DNA of 64,000 nt from Burkholderiaceae bacterium (GTDB lineage: Bacteria; Pseudomonadota; Gammaproteobacteria; Burkholderiales; Burkholderiaceae_C), in contig CAJYPV010000022.1 in the NCBI GenBank assembly GCA_913776825.1, positions 186,001 through 250,000 on the forward strand, written 5' to 3'. Below the pieces are notes generated by a model that worked only from the letters and a program-made list of their open reading frames with translations, had not been told where the DNA came from and did no database searches. Positions 22,501 through 27,066 of the stretch are shown here, piece by piece. The position numbers were made by a program, and so were the translations under genes. Each line of letters opens with the position of its first letter. Within the stretch, counting starts at the first letter, position 1.

Positions 22501-22815
22501 CACGGTTGCGATGGCTGTGCCGTCTCGATTCAAGGGGATACGGTGACGGTGATCGTGGTGGATGCCAAGTCATCGCAGTACGGTGTCGACGCAGCGAAGA
22601 GCGCGACGGGCGATCCTGCGGTGAAGCTTCGGCGATGGTTGGATACCCCGAACATCGCGAATGCTTCGCCGGAAAGTGCGGCGCTGGTCAGGCGGATCTC
22701 AGAAGCGCTTTCCGATGGCGCAACAGTAAAAGGTTTGACGGTGAAGGTAGGTGTCCCCGCACCGGGAACGACGGGCACCGTCACTATGAAAGTGGAACCA
22801 TGGACAAAGAACTAA
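7507..22815 (+). CDS. cdiA: Giant CdiA/FhaB-type contact-dependent inhibition effector with PD-(D/E)XK nuclease toxin tail
   Basis: A 5102-aa secreted TpsA protein. It starts with an ESPR (MNRLQYRIVFNKQRGQLMAVAE), a hydrophobic segment at about 59-76 and a cleavage-like PDVQAQ at 77-82. The TPS domain follows with the NPSGI motif at 192-196. Filamentous-haemagglutinin repeats fill about 400-3020, including a roughly 360-aa super-repeat. A Gly-rich linker (about 3022-3080) and a non-repeat region (about 3125-3618), the likely receptor-binding part, precede a second FHA block (about 3622-4455; GRDI/GRDV repeats). VVNNYL at 4698 is a variant of the VENN pretoxin boundary. The last roughly 150 residues have E4975 in helix GEQIA, D5002 in GCDGCAV and D5019-A-K5021 in VVDAKSS, the signature order of PD-(D/E)XK nucleases, so I predict a DNA/RNA-cleaving toxin. 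The stop lies 16 bp inside the immunity gene. Confidence 0.95.
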   Translation: MNRLQYRIVFNKQRGQLMAVAETATSQVKGGSSGQSAGPSARRLASAASTPTPSRGPPTMLALAAALALGAMITLTPDVQAQVKADPNAPKNQQPTVVNSANGTVQVNIQTPSAAGVSRNTYSQFDVDSRGVILNNARSDASTQLGGFVQANPWLAKGSARVILNEVNSNAPSQLRGFVEVAGQRAEVVIANPSGIQVDGAGFINASAAVLTTGTPRFNADGSIGGYGVQGGLIRIDGQGLDASQTDYTALLARAVEINAGLWAKDLRVQTGTQVMSVDETGVSTGETLSPAGERPRYGLDSTALGGIYAQRITLVGTEAGLGVRQAGQVVGGQLTLRADGWLENTGAVYAQQPDANGAAALTVASATGVRNAGWLASRGSATLQAPQLQGDAGSVTAAGMASDGSIVAGSGSLSLSASQSINQSGQLLAADRLSVQAPAVALSAAQAQAGAIALSGDQVAAQDALLIASGTVEATGSLAVDFTRAQVQAGALQATAPSLLADGAQLSATGALRLSADGRLSTRGASLAGGQLAVTAQDLDLRQAEWLQIGTDALSVRVAGALTADAARIASNGASMTLVADAFSARGASLEQYGTGALHLDGRTLDLSGATLWSNGALWTRGAQVTLDGAAVQARSIEVASSGLLSQQRATLRTTGMATLTGDSLDLRDGRVFADGGLSIQAAQALRTDRGELQAATGALTITGQADITNVAGTLVARDGVSVQARSLTQSQGAALSGQSVTLTLQGELRQDASASIAASERLDVLAQSVHSDGQLRAGAQLGVTAQQGAALAGTVYGGNVTVSTGQDLSVDGLLAAQGQLSVTAQRMQTSAASTVAAGLGSDGRVSAAGGLTMSAGSDLIARGQVLAGDLRLTAAQLDLAGAQLQAVNTMSLGTPGALITEGARMSAGSLSLQAQDWRHAGGQLTVSGAGDLLVSLAGQLDNRQGLIQTNARALTLAAQSIDNRGGQIIASGDALSLRAESMINQSGTVTTAGDLSIESARVENRDGELSGRQVSVVARQIDNAGGGLMAATRDLTLRGDSVTNAGTLQAQGELSISSGLAIDNSGLIRAGGAARLETDRLTHTGTIAAALDVAVRAGEINSSGTFAAGLKADNSVGQSGELTLSAQRTLVQTGTTLAGGSVRIEGADLQLQGSSTQASQVTAQSRTGELRLDRATMVANGLLDLQSATTLVTEQGHLSGGSVAIVAADWRHAGGELGQTDATGRFSAVVRGTLDNDGGRLVGNGSSLSLNAQRVENQAGQIIHAGGLAGELRLDAQTLLGAGGTIGGAGAVTLSVTGLADLSGAAALTQADRLSLSAGQLVTREATLIAHQSAQLSVSGEFDHSSGLLQSGGLLSVSAGALANRQGQIGGVQVSLSGGSVDNGAQGLIAAQQGLSIDVAQLANAGSLQAGEDLDLRVAGRLDNAGLIRASGQAQVSADALANTGTIAAQRALSIQAGSVDSSGALAAGLRDDNSLAASGDLTITTTGRLRQSGTTLAGGAMTLSGEELALQGGQFQSRQTTLDARGGTLRLDGATLSGGERLTLQTTGALDTSSANLSADSVSIQAGSWRNQAGQIAQLATTGTLAVSVAGTLDNQHGSIAGNATDLILSAGLLDNRAGSIIHAGSTGGQLALTVGRLEGAGGELLSKGALVLQATESVTLDGAQTQARRIELSADSLSHRGGQLVSETGATLTLHGALDNTGGVVQTTDDLRIDAGAIENTGGQIGGRTVTLSTTGALINGAQGLIAASQALTIDAGRLDNAGSLQSQAAMDLTVQGAMTNSGTAYARGPLTIRAGGLLSTTGMLASQGSLTVQAAEIASTGGLIAGLKSDNTLGTQGDLTLTTTGALQQSGQTLAAGALSVQGGSLQLQNATLQGQSVGLTSTVGDLLLQRATVATSGALTLQSAGALDSSAATLSGDTLAIRAQRWANRDGSVTQTGANGSLSATLSGTLDNTGGEIAAAGRTLTLSAGTIDNTQGRLVHAGAEGLRLKAGSLTGAGGEILGAQAVTLAVTGAVDLSQAKTQGSQVTIDAASLRHQGGQLLSGSDVQLRVTGTLDNTGGTVVATRDLLAQAGTLDNTGGQLGGRAVDLTAGHLINGAQGLINAQAALTVDAQQLSNAGTLQSGGDTRLTVTGDMTHSGGVYAQGSAVLSVGQSLANTGAIGAQGGLTIDAGALSGSGSLAAGLRPDNSLATTGDLIVRTSGTLQASGAIASAGALTLSGRELQLQDSRLQAAAASLTATGGTLRLDRAVLASAGSLMLNSLGALVTDGATLSGTQVGLSASDWRHVGGSLAQIGSAGQLIATVSGQIVNTDGRIQSGGTLLQLQAQSIDNTRGAVVQAGSGPLSVSTGSFSGASGQLLSNGMLSLAATGAVTLANAQTQGSQITVTGSSLDHRGGNLVSSGTAVLRVDGAVDNSAGTMASGGALELRSAAFTNGANGLVQSDSTLLMTVGGLLDNQGGRLRSGAAMTLNAGSVDNRSGWVGSDGALTVTSGVQLLNGNGQLLAQQAVTLDAASIGNQGGRIASLQGNVTVRSQGLLDNAQGAMQAAQTVDLTSTAMSNRQGEVSGTVVGINTRGQTLDNTGGRLLAAQSLTTDSATLENRGGLLQSGGSLSVQTHGAALNNTRDASVTTPTGLIASGAMTISAGTLTNESGMSAGGTAQVTVGQLTNRAELSAADLGLSVSGLLDNQGGRLIGGQSFTGSAQQVLNQGGLIYGGNSLTLTAAGRIDNTGSGGTGQGIQGGQVLLQAQQLDNVGGQVLASGNLGLTITQALDNSNGALGAAGAQSIGDGGTASALSLNNSGGRIWSGSTMGLNLRELAGGVGGQITSGGGLSVKLAGDFSYGAGSQFQSTGDMTLTVAGNFSNQGTLRSGGGLSILAANIDNAASGELSGSLTVLTAAGQLTNRGLIDGDGVMLTADRLVNLGSGRLYGGDIVIDGGQLVNGAEGGVSAVIAARRSIDAQMTRDIANTGGALIFADGVLTMTGASLLNENATIEASSGLGLQMSGAIINRTVLNGVATGQVGSGGSGGTGGVTTPGDNHGNQQTRMAAMRAPITDQPIGDDGTGGGDPSGSTVGGVTFLDTKAFIRSGGSMSLVAGSLLNSGATIEARGDLLLQASTIDNLNPYLAWTVNPNAGAPTSLRIDYSPTSGPYEEYSVDIALNGKTSDQALTEWKEKHRNMKVVRSVVTGGGDPATVTQSLAANIIVGGQLTVVGATSITNDMSRVVGTTGVAISGGKVNNVAHTVNVVDAQGVSRPATLTLPSQAQSFIPAAQGAGGRAQAGGVSTGGGANAQSAAASGRANAATGGGLSGFFQRAVKAVDAGNAAQAGLHGGAQWRNGGGLIAAAVEAGAGAGSVNSADVQTRDVSSSGFRAIGDTQAAVATGEVQGSAQTGRLSIAQALRAAAAAQAEGSVQGTAKAMTQASKALASSASAQRPDAAQGVTLRGSGATFNGKPLALSVRVNLTPPSNSLFKTHKEPTSKVLIETDPRFANYREWLSSDYLLQAMALDPATTQKRLGDGFYEQRLVREQIGQLTGTGYLSGYADDETQYRALLSNGATFAKEHQLVPGVALTAEQMSQLTSDLVWLVEQTVTLADGSTQRVLVPQVYLVPRDGDLLPSGSLIAGGRVEMALSGDFTNGGSVRGGEIGISAQNITNTGDLRGTTLALSAQNDLRNVGGALAASGDMTLTAGRDIVMQSTTASGGTQRGNVTTTATVLDQVASLTAGGVMVVQAGRDVTLQAINITQGGADGAGADGGVLINAGRDLSLTTVQTASSRDEVKNASNYKKESQRQDVGTVVQAEGEILLKAGQDITATAAQIASAQSVVTLDAARDVSLLAGEANAVMEEMTQKTKKSLFKKKITTTYNKTDQTLAIGTSLSGDAVTVMSGQDIRTEGADIKASGLALLDAKRDLLLDDAIQTQSTTQFSQTVKKASGLGKIAGAALMVTGAPVDMLLGSVLLTGQSGTNNATKTVNEAVGTSVSAGNVVARAGRDATLQGATVVADSDVFIAAGRNLTISTAENTESGGSSSSSKKSGFIGSWWQPAVGTVKMSSTSAQQGTSQTGSQVASLGGDVTLRAGELYTQTGSSVVAQAAPSGLGGNVDIEARKVVIEAAENLSDSSQTSKFSKTALGGSVSIPVVSAIQSAVGAVQAGHKTEDPRMQSLAALNATLAGMDAYKAGQELIAGGTTGIKVGVSLGTSKSQSASTEQSTTVVGSQIAGQGDVSIRATGDGAGSTLQVVGSDIKAGGTTTLKADGAIDLEAARNHQVLHSANSSSGASIGISYSMGGTQNGFSLELSANRGKGKADGQGNSAVQTHVSGDQVRIESGGDTTLKGAVVQAGQVSASVGGNLNIESLQDSATYAAKQQSASVGVSLCIPPFCYGMSTASGSISNAQAKGNYNSVTEQSGIAAGDGGFQLNVKGNTDLKGGLIASTQQAIDDKKNSLSTGSLTYSDIQNSDAYKASGYSVGVSLSTKMGDQPSPKTPEQKQGDGKSSTKPGFTPGVGSVNGSQTSTTASGISGAEITITDEAKQQQLTGQDAASAVAGVKRDVTSDKDNSGALKKAWDGQSLMNEVQTQMQITQQALPRIADEIGTRMGEKAIELRAQGKESEAEKYEEGGVYRVAAHAALGALGGGLAGGVGAGASAAAIPTIKEVVSGLGLPEDAKQLVIAATDTAIGAAVGGSTGAIAAGNQVVNNYLSHQQWDALAKEKAACKGDAKCEKEVVTKYVQISKVQDAALAMCDFLKNCDTLRKEVQEGREEQIALIQRHELSDNFAGAADLQSVGERLAASAKYRQDVSQAVVAKFICDTDPTRCNVEAAKRVGFLLGGVAAGAYATTLVAAAPAMALAARMSVQSCVANPVLCMNQAGIIAGDIAMGEALGGASLAGGTLAAGKVVGKATADEMKLVAKNAAAAVEEVAEAAKAAQAAQAAAAAANAAKPKMSIDDLIGATFDPIELSHLAGRQDGRLGEQIALQVLNEKTGLNLKPLQNASNHGCDGCAVSIQGDTVTVIVVDAKSSQYGVDAAKSATGDPAVKLRRWLDTPNIANASPESAALVRRISEALSDGATVKGLTVKVGVPAPGTTGTVTMKVEPWTKN
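10258..14450 (+). repeat. Long super-repeat in the cdiA stalk, unit about 1080 bp (360 aa)
   Basis: Landmark codons recur at nearly constant distance. The GLKxDNS/GLRxDNS motif has its Asp codon at 10849, 11929, 13009 and 14080 (spacings 1080, 1080, 1071). The xWRHxGG-type motif starts at 10258, 11137, 12217, 13297 and 14368 (spacings 879, 1080, 1080, 1071). Each unit also carries an INGAQGLI- or related segment and a GGTLRLDxA-like segment. The units are diverged in sequence but strictly in frame. They are extended beta-helix repeats and probably set fibre length. Confidence 0.85.
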
Positions 22816-23807
22816 TCACGTGTGACCGACCCGGAATCAATCCCAAGTGGCCGAGGCCCAAGGCGATCGAAACCCGGCTGAAAAAGGTTCCCGCCTGGAT
22901 TGTTCAGCAGAGTCGTGAAGCGATAGCAGACTATGTGTCACGTGCTGATTGCGACCCGTCGCGCGAATTGCCAAATAAGAGAAATGTCACCAATTCGGAA
23001 GCGGCGAAATTGGGGGCGCGTGAGAGTTTCCAAACTTTGGATGGTGCGCCGCAAGACCCGGAATGGCTCAGGCGACTGGCCGATTGGGCTCGATATCACG
23101 AGATCGGGCTGAAGCAAAAATATTTTTGGCATCATCAATTTCGGGAGATTTTTCCGGATCGGCCGGAGGGTTTGCGGATGTTAAACCTGTCTGAGTCTGC
23201 GGCCATGATGGGTGTTTTTGCGATGTTGGGTTGGCGAGATAAGGTCACCTATTCCGGTTATTTGTGCCACGCTGCAGTGAATCAAAGTTTTCAGCTTGAA
23301 CTCCAATATACGGAGGAGCACAAGCGCGCACAGATCTTCATGCTTCAACTGTTCGCGGACTGGAAGGGCGACGCATCGCATGCATGGCCGCCTTATGCGA
23401 GCGACGAGCCCATCTATCAGCATCTTTTGGCAAGCTGGCGCACACCCGATGCCTCACTGCTGATACCCTGCCTGTTGGCGGCCTGCGACCGACATACCCA
23501 CCAATGTGGGAATGACACGCTCAGCCGGTTCTACGAATTCAATTCGGACATCGGACTTGAGCGGGTGCCCGTGGAAATCCTGTTTCTTCTCCGCTTGCGC
23601 GAATGGGAAGGCTTGGGCAATCCGTCGATTGATCATCCGCTCATGAGCGCTCCTTTCGACGTGCTGCCTGCGGAGCAGCCGATTCCGCCTTTGGACGAGT
23701 TGATGGCCGGTACCCTCCGACGGGCTCAAATGGATTGGCCCCAGTACGACCAAGTGCTCTCGTTGGAGTCATTGCGAATGCTGGCGAAATCGACTGGCAC
23801 CAGTTGA
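22800..23807 (+). CDS. cdiI: Cognate CDI immunity protein, copy 1 of 3
   Basis: A 335-aa cytoplasmic protein starting MDKELITCDRPG. This start is fixed by two downstream paralogues that begin with the same residues and have exactly the same length; the frame is open further upstream inside cdiA, but that part is not conserved. The ATG overlaps the last 16 bp of cdiA, which has no good Shine-Dalgarno there, so translation is probably coupled to cdiA. The protein is helical and rich in Trp, His and Cys (HKRAQIFMLQLFADW; LLAACDRHTHQC) and has no signal peptide. I do not recognise the Pfam family, and it does not look like PoNi. By position it should neutralise the PD-(D/E)XK toxin encoded at the cdiA 3' end. 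Confidence 0.88.
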   Translation: MDKELITCDRPGINPKWPRPKAIETRLKKVPAWIVQQSREAIADYVSRADCDPSRELPNKRNVTNSEAAKLGARESFQTLDGAPQDPEWLRRLADWARYHEIGLKQKYFWHHQFREIFPDRPEGLRMLNLSESAAMMGVFAMLGWRDKVTYSGYLCHAAVNQSFQLELQYTEEHKRAQIFMLQLFADWKGDASHAWPPYASDEPIYQHLLASWRTPDASLLIPCLLAACDRHTHQCGNDTLSRFYEFNSDIGLERVPVEILFLLRLREWEGLGNPSIDHPLMSAPFDVLPAEQPIPPLDELMAGTLRRAQMDWPQYDQVLSLESLRMLAKSTGTS

Positions 23808-23935
23808 ATCCCAGGTTCGAACTTCTTCAGCAAGTAGGTCATATGGTTTGTGATCCGGGCTGACTTTCGTCATTGACAGTGTTCCAGGGGTGTTCTTACA
23901 ACGAGGTGACTTGATGGAGGTATGTGAATCCGTTG
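23808..23935 (+). repeat. 3' flanking repeat shared by immunity copies 1 and 2
   Basis: The roughly 120 bp after cdiI copy 1 align with those after copy 2 (25933-26045). Shared blocks in the same order are TGAATCC just at the stop, a CTTC-TCA-CAAGTAG block, GTCATTGACAG, CCAGGGGT-TTCTT and ACGAGGTGACTTGA. The similarity continues almost to the start of the following gene in each case, so the duplicated unit included intergenic DNA. Confidence 0.75.
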
Positions 23936-24002
23936 ATGCTTTTGCGGCCATAAAATGGCGGTTTCATCAAGAGATTTCCAGGAAATTCCAGGGGCGATCG
24001 AA

Positions 24003-24788
24003 GTGAGTAGAAAATTCAGGCCTGAACTCAACATTTCCTTCATTTGTGGCATTAACACGATACCGTGGGAAATTGGCTCCAGTGTCCTCGAACTCCTTTT
24101 GGAGTCGGACCCCCGCCTGATGCCGCAGAAGATTGGCAACAGTGAGCCGCTAAAAATTTCAGTCTCGGAGGTCAGCGACTGTGCACCGTATTGGGCGCCC
24201 CCGATGGACCCCTCTAACTTCGTCGCGGGGAACGCGTGGGATGTCATGTGGAAACGATCCAAGAAGATCCAATCTTCCGGACACGTCCTTCATCAATTCC
24301 GCAACCGCGCCGGAGAGGTGCGCCCTACGTGGTTCATTTTTCGTGCAGATCCGGAACGCTCCGTCCCTTGGAAGCGATTGTTCGAGCAACTTTGCAGTCT
24401 GCTCCAACCGACTTATGGCACCTTGCATATCCTGGGGGATATCGAGCAAAACTCGAGACGCTTTAAGCCTGAGGAAGTCAGTTCATTTGGGTTTGACGAC
24501 CAGATGACTGGACTGCCGCCCACCAATTTGGAGCGAAAAGGCCTCGCCAACCTGGCATGCTCAAACTTCTTCGGCTCGCAATTCGAGAGCCTGGTCAGCT
24601 TTCCTGAAATTGAGAAGGAAGGCTTTCCAGTCAAGCCACTGAATGACGGATACCTGGTTGATATTTCAACCGATTTATTCTCCGTTCTTGATGATTTCCC
24701 TGAGTTCTCGAAGCGGCGTGCCGCTTTGAAGCAAATTTTCCCTGAGGGAACGTTTCGCATTGGTGGAGAGCCAAACTTCGAGAAGTGA
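24003..24788 (+). CDS. Putative orphan immunity protein, unassigned family
   Basis: About 261 aa from GTG 24003, which has AGGGG 8 nt upstream. An alternative in-frame ATG at 23955 would add 16 residues (277 aa) but has no convincing ribosome site. The product is mixed alpha/beta and soluble, without signal peptide. Visible segments include GNAWDVMWKRS, RPTWFIFRADPERSVPWKRLF and GTLHILGD in the middle, and a C-terminal YLVDISTDLFSVLDDFPEF. I do not recognise the family with certainty. Its place between two copies of the cdiI gene, its size and its AT-rich codon use make it a probable immunity gene left by an earlier toxin module; that role is inferred from context. Confidence 0.65.
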   Translation: MSRKFRPELNISFICGINTIPWEIGSSVLELLLESDPRLMPQKIGNSEPLKISVSEVSDCAPYWAPPMDPSNFVAGNAWDVMWKRSKKIQSSGHVLHQFRNRAGEVRPTWFIFRADPERSVPWKRLFEQLCSLLQPTYGTLHILGDIEQNSRRFKPEEVSSFGFDDQMTGLPPTNLERKGLANLACSNFFGSQFESLVSFPEIEKEGFPVKPLNDGYLVDISTDLFSVLDDFPEFSKRRAALKQIFPEGTFRIGGEPNFEK

Positions 24789-24861
24789 TGGATCAAGGGG
24801 GTATCCCAGGCCTAGAGAGAGGGCCATCCACAGCGTTAGGCGACAGCGCCACAGCTAAGGG

Positions 24862-24924
24862 ATGGCAACAATGGCCGAAGTTTCTACGCTGAAAAGGCGG
24901 CAAAACGCCATTGAAAATAGAACC
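24862..24924 (+). other. Conserved leader mini-ORF fused in frame to cdiI copy 2
   Basis: Codons from ATG 24862 encode MATMAEVSTLKRRQNAIEN followed by RT and then the MDKEL start of cdiI copy 2. A nearly identical peptide in cdiI copy 3 is closed by a stop. GGG directly precedes the ATG. Here the leader reads straight into the immunity frame, giving either a 21-residue extension or an internal start at 24925. Confidence 0.5.
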
Positions 24925-25932
24925 ATGGACAAAGAGCTCATCGCCTGCGACCGGCCCGGCATCAACCCCAAATGGCCAAAGCCTAAGGCCATCGAACTCA
25001 GGCTGAAAAAGGTCCCTGTCTGGATCGTTCAGAAACGTCGTGAAGCAATAGAAGACTACGTTTCACGTGCTGATTGTGATTCCTCACGGGAATTACCCAA
25101 CAAGCTCAATGTCACCAATTCCGAAGCGGCCAGGTTGGGAGCGATTGAGAGTTTTCAGACTTTGGATGGCGCTCCGAAGCAGACGGATTGGCTCGATCGT
25201 TTGGCGGGATGGGCTCGCTATCACGAGATCGGGCTGAAGCACCGATATTTTTGGCACCATCAGTTCCGAAAGATTTTTTCCGATCATCCCCACAGCTTGA
25301 GGATGTTCAACCTGTCTCAGGCTGCCGCAATGATGGGCGTTTTCGCACTGTTGGGCTGGCGTGATCAGGTGACATATTCTGGTTATGTGTGCCACGCCGC
25401 CGTCAACCAAAGCTTTCAGGTTGAGTTGCAGTACACCGATGAGCACAAGCGCGCGCAGATCTTCATGCTTCAATTGTTCGCGGACTGGAAGGGTGACGCA
25501 TCGCATGCCTGGCCGTCCTATGCCAGCGACGAGCCCATTTATCAGCACCTCTTGGCAAACTGGCGAACGCCCGATGCATCATTGCTGATTCCATGCCTGC
25601 TGGCAGCCTGTGACCGCCATACCCACCAATGCGGGAATGACGCTCTCAGCCGGTTTTACGAATTCAATTCAGATATCGGACTTCAGCGGGTGCCTTTGGA
25701 AATCCTGTTCCTTTTCCGCCTGCGAGAATGGGAGGGGTTGGCGAATCCATCGATCGATCATCCGCTCATGAGCGCTCCGTTCAACATGTTGCCCCCGGTG
25801 CAGCCGATACCGCCTCTGGATGAGTTGATGGCAGGTACCCTCCGACGGGCTCGGACGGATTGGCCTCAATATGACGACGTGGTGTCGATGGAATCGGTGC
25901 GAATGCTGGCGAAATCGAATCGCACCAGCTGA
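24925..25932 (+). CDS. CDI immunity protein paralogue, copy 2 of 3 (orphan)
   Basis: 335 aa (MDKELIACDRPGINPKWPKPK...), the same length as the cognate immunity gene at 22800 and very similar along its whole length. Substitutions are scattered, with long identical blocks such as HKRAQIFMLQLFADWKGD and LLIPCLLAACDRHTHQCGND. No toxin frame precedes it. The 14 bases before the ATG (TTGAAAATAGAACC) resemble the cdiA 3' end (ATGAAAGTGGAACC), and no Shine-Dalgarno is obvious. An in-frame leader of 21 codons begins at 24862 and could supply the start instead. It is likely an orphan immunity gene that protects against related toxins, or a reservoir for recombination at the cdiA 3' end. Confidence 0.85.
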   Translation: MDKELIACDRPGINPKWPKPKAIELRLKKVPVWIVQKRREAIEDYVSRADCDSSRELPNKLNVTNSEAARLGAIESFQTLDGAPKQTDWLDRLAGWARYHEIGLKHRYFWHHQFRKIFSDHPHSLRMFNLSQAAAMMGVFALLGWRDQVTYSGYVCHAAVNQSFQVELQYTDEHKRAQIFMLQLFADWKGDASHAWPSYASDEPIYQHLLANWRTPDASLLIPCLLAACDRHTHQCGNDALSRFYEFNSDIGLQRVPLEILFLFRLREWEGLANPSIDHPLMSAPFNMLPPVQPIPPLDELMAGTLRRARTDWPQYDDVVSMESVRMLAKSNRTS

Positions 25933-26045
25933 ATCCTGACGTTGGACTTCCTCATCAAGTAGATCCTCTGGTTCAAGATCGTCGCTGATTCCGTCATTGA
26001 CAGCGTCCCAGGGGTATTCTTTTTGACGAGGTGACTTGAGAGAGG
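25933..26045 (+). repeat. 3' flanking repeat after immunity copy 2
   Basis: This is the second copy of the intergenic segment found at 23808-23935. It ends just before the start of the PoNi gene, with the shared block GACGAGGTGACTTGA. The two copies lead into unrelated immunity genes, so this segment marks a junction where different cargo has been joined. Confidence 0.75.
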
Positions 26046-26051
26046 CGTGCA

Positions 26052-26942
26052 ATGATCCGTGCCCCAATGGGTGATCAGCAGTACTGGGATGAATGGGTAG
26101 CTTTCGGCGCCGAAAGAATTGAGAAGGAGAGGGAGGTATTACGAAAGCCCAGCACGAACCCAGCCTACATGCCGCAATATGCGTTCGATCTATCGGTAGG
26201 GATCGGCCGGCATTTGCTCCGTCGATACTGTCGCGGCGACGAGGTGGCAGATCTGGCGAGACACTTTCCCGATCTGTTGGATGCCTGGGAGCTTTCAAAT
26301 CGTTTAAGCGAACAGGTATGTCGGGAGGAAGGGGTAGAGCGATGCCGAGATTGGGATTTTAGCCTTCGAAACCTGAATCACTATAACTGGTGTTTCTGGT
26401 TGGTCGGGTTGGGTCTGCTATTGGAAATACCAGAAGATCATTGGGAACGCCTCATCGCCCTGGTGGGCGGTGAAGAAGAGGATCTGCTATTGGACCGAAT
26501 CATCCGCACAAGACAGCCGGGTCGAAGAATCGGGAAAGGCCTGCTACATGTGCCCCCCTATGGGCGGTTGTTGTCGGCAGTTGATGCTTCCAAGTCAGAG
26601 CAGGGTAAGCGGCTTATGGATTTCCTGGATCACTGGTACTTGGAGCTTAAAAGACCCCCAACAAGGTCCCGGGTTCCTGCAGAGCAACCATTCTGGTGTG
26701 AATTCGGTAACCCGGCTCTGATGCCGCTGGAGCAGGGAAGCTATTTCGGAAGGTGGTGTATCGAGGCTGCAGCAGCAGTCAAGGTATTTGGTTTGGACGA
26801 CAGCAAGTGTCGTTCTCATGAATACTATCCGGTCGATCTGGTCCACGTGCTTGGGACGACTTACAGTTCTGCGCGCCGTGCGGATGCCCCAATACGCTCG
26901 GGATTTTGTGCTTGGATATTCCAATTAAGGAAGAATTCTTAG
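26052..26942 (+). CDS. PoNi-type immunity protein (DUF1910/DUF1911)
   Basis: A 296-aa cytoplasmic protein. The C-terminal half carries the DUF1911 pattern: GSYFGRWCIEAAAAVKVFGL, then DDSKCRSHEYYPVDLVH. The N-terminal helical half fits DUF1910 (QYAFDLSVGIGRHLLRRYCRG, then YNWCFWLVGLGLLLEI). PoNi proteins are known partners of PoNe nucleases, themselves PD-(D/E)XK DNases delivered by several secretion systems. No PoNe toxin is encoded in this window, so the gene appears to be an orphan. The start at 26052 is supported by GAGAGAGG upstream; M6 is an alternative. It follows cdiI copy 2 with only the shared 3' flank between. Confidence 0.85.
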   Translation: MIRAPMGDQQYWDEWVAFGAERIEKEREVLRKPSTNPAYMPQYAFDLSVGIGRHLLRRYCRGDEVADLARHFPDLLDAWELSNRLSEQVCREEGVERCRDWDFSLRNLNHYNWCFWLVGLGLLLEIPEDHWERLIALVGGEEEDLLLDRIIRTRQPGRRIGKGLLHVPPYGRLLSAVDASKSEQGKRLMDFLDHWYLELKRPPTRSRVPAEQPFWCEFGNPALMPLEQGSYFGRWCIEAAAAVKVFGLDDSKCRSHEYYPVDLVHVLGTTYSSARRADAPIRSGFCAWIFQLRKNS

Positions 26943-27066
26943 GTTGCTCCGTGCGTAATAAGCGCTGCATATTTTCGATTTGCCGCGGTTGTGCCCCATC
27001 ATGAATCTGGTGCCTCAGGTGGTGATATATACCTGAATGAAGGAATGAATTCGAGGTCAGAATGAT

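Noticed and set aside
22506..22799. A longer N-terminus for the cognate immunity protein
   Set aside because: The frame is open inside cdiA, but the 98 extra residues are not shared by the two paralogues, which both start MDKEL and are exactly 335 aa.
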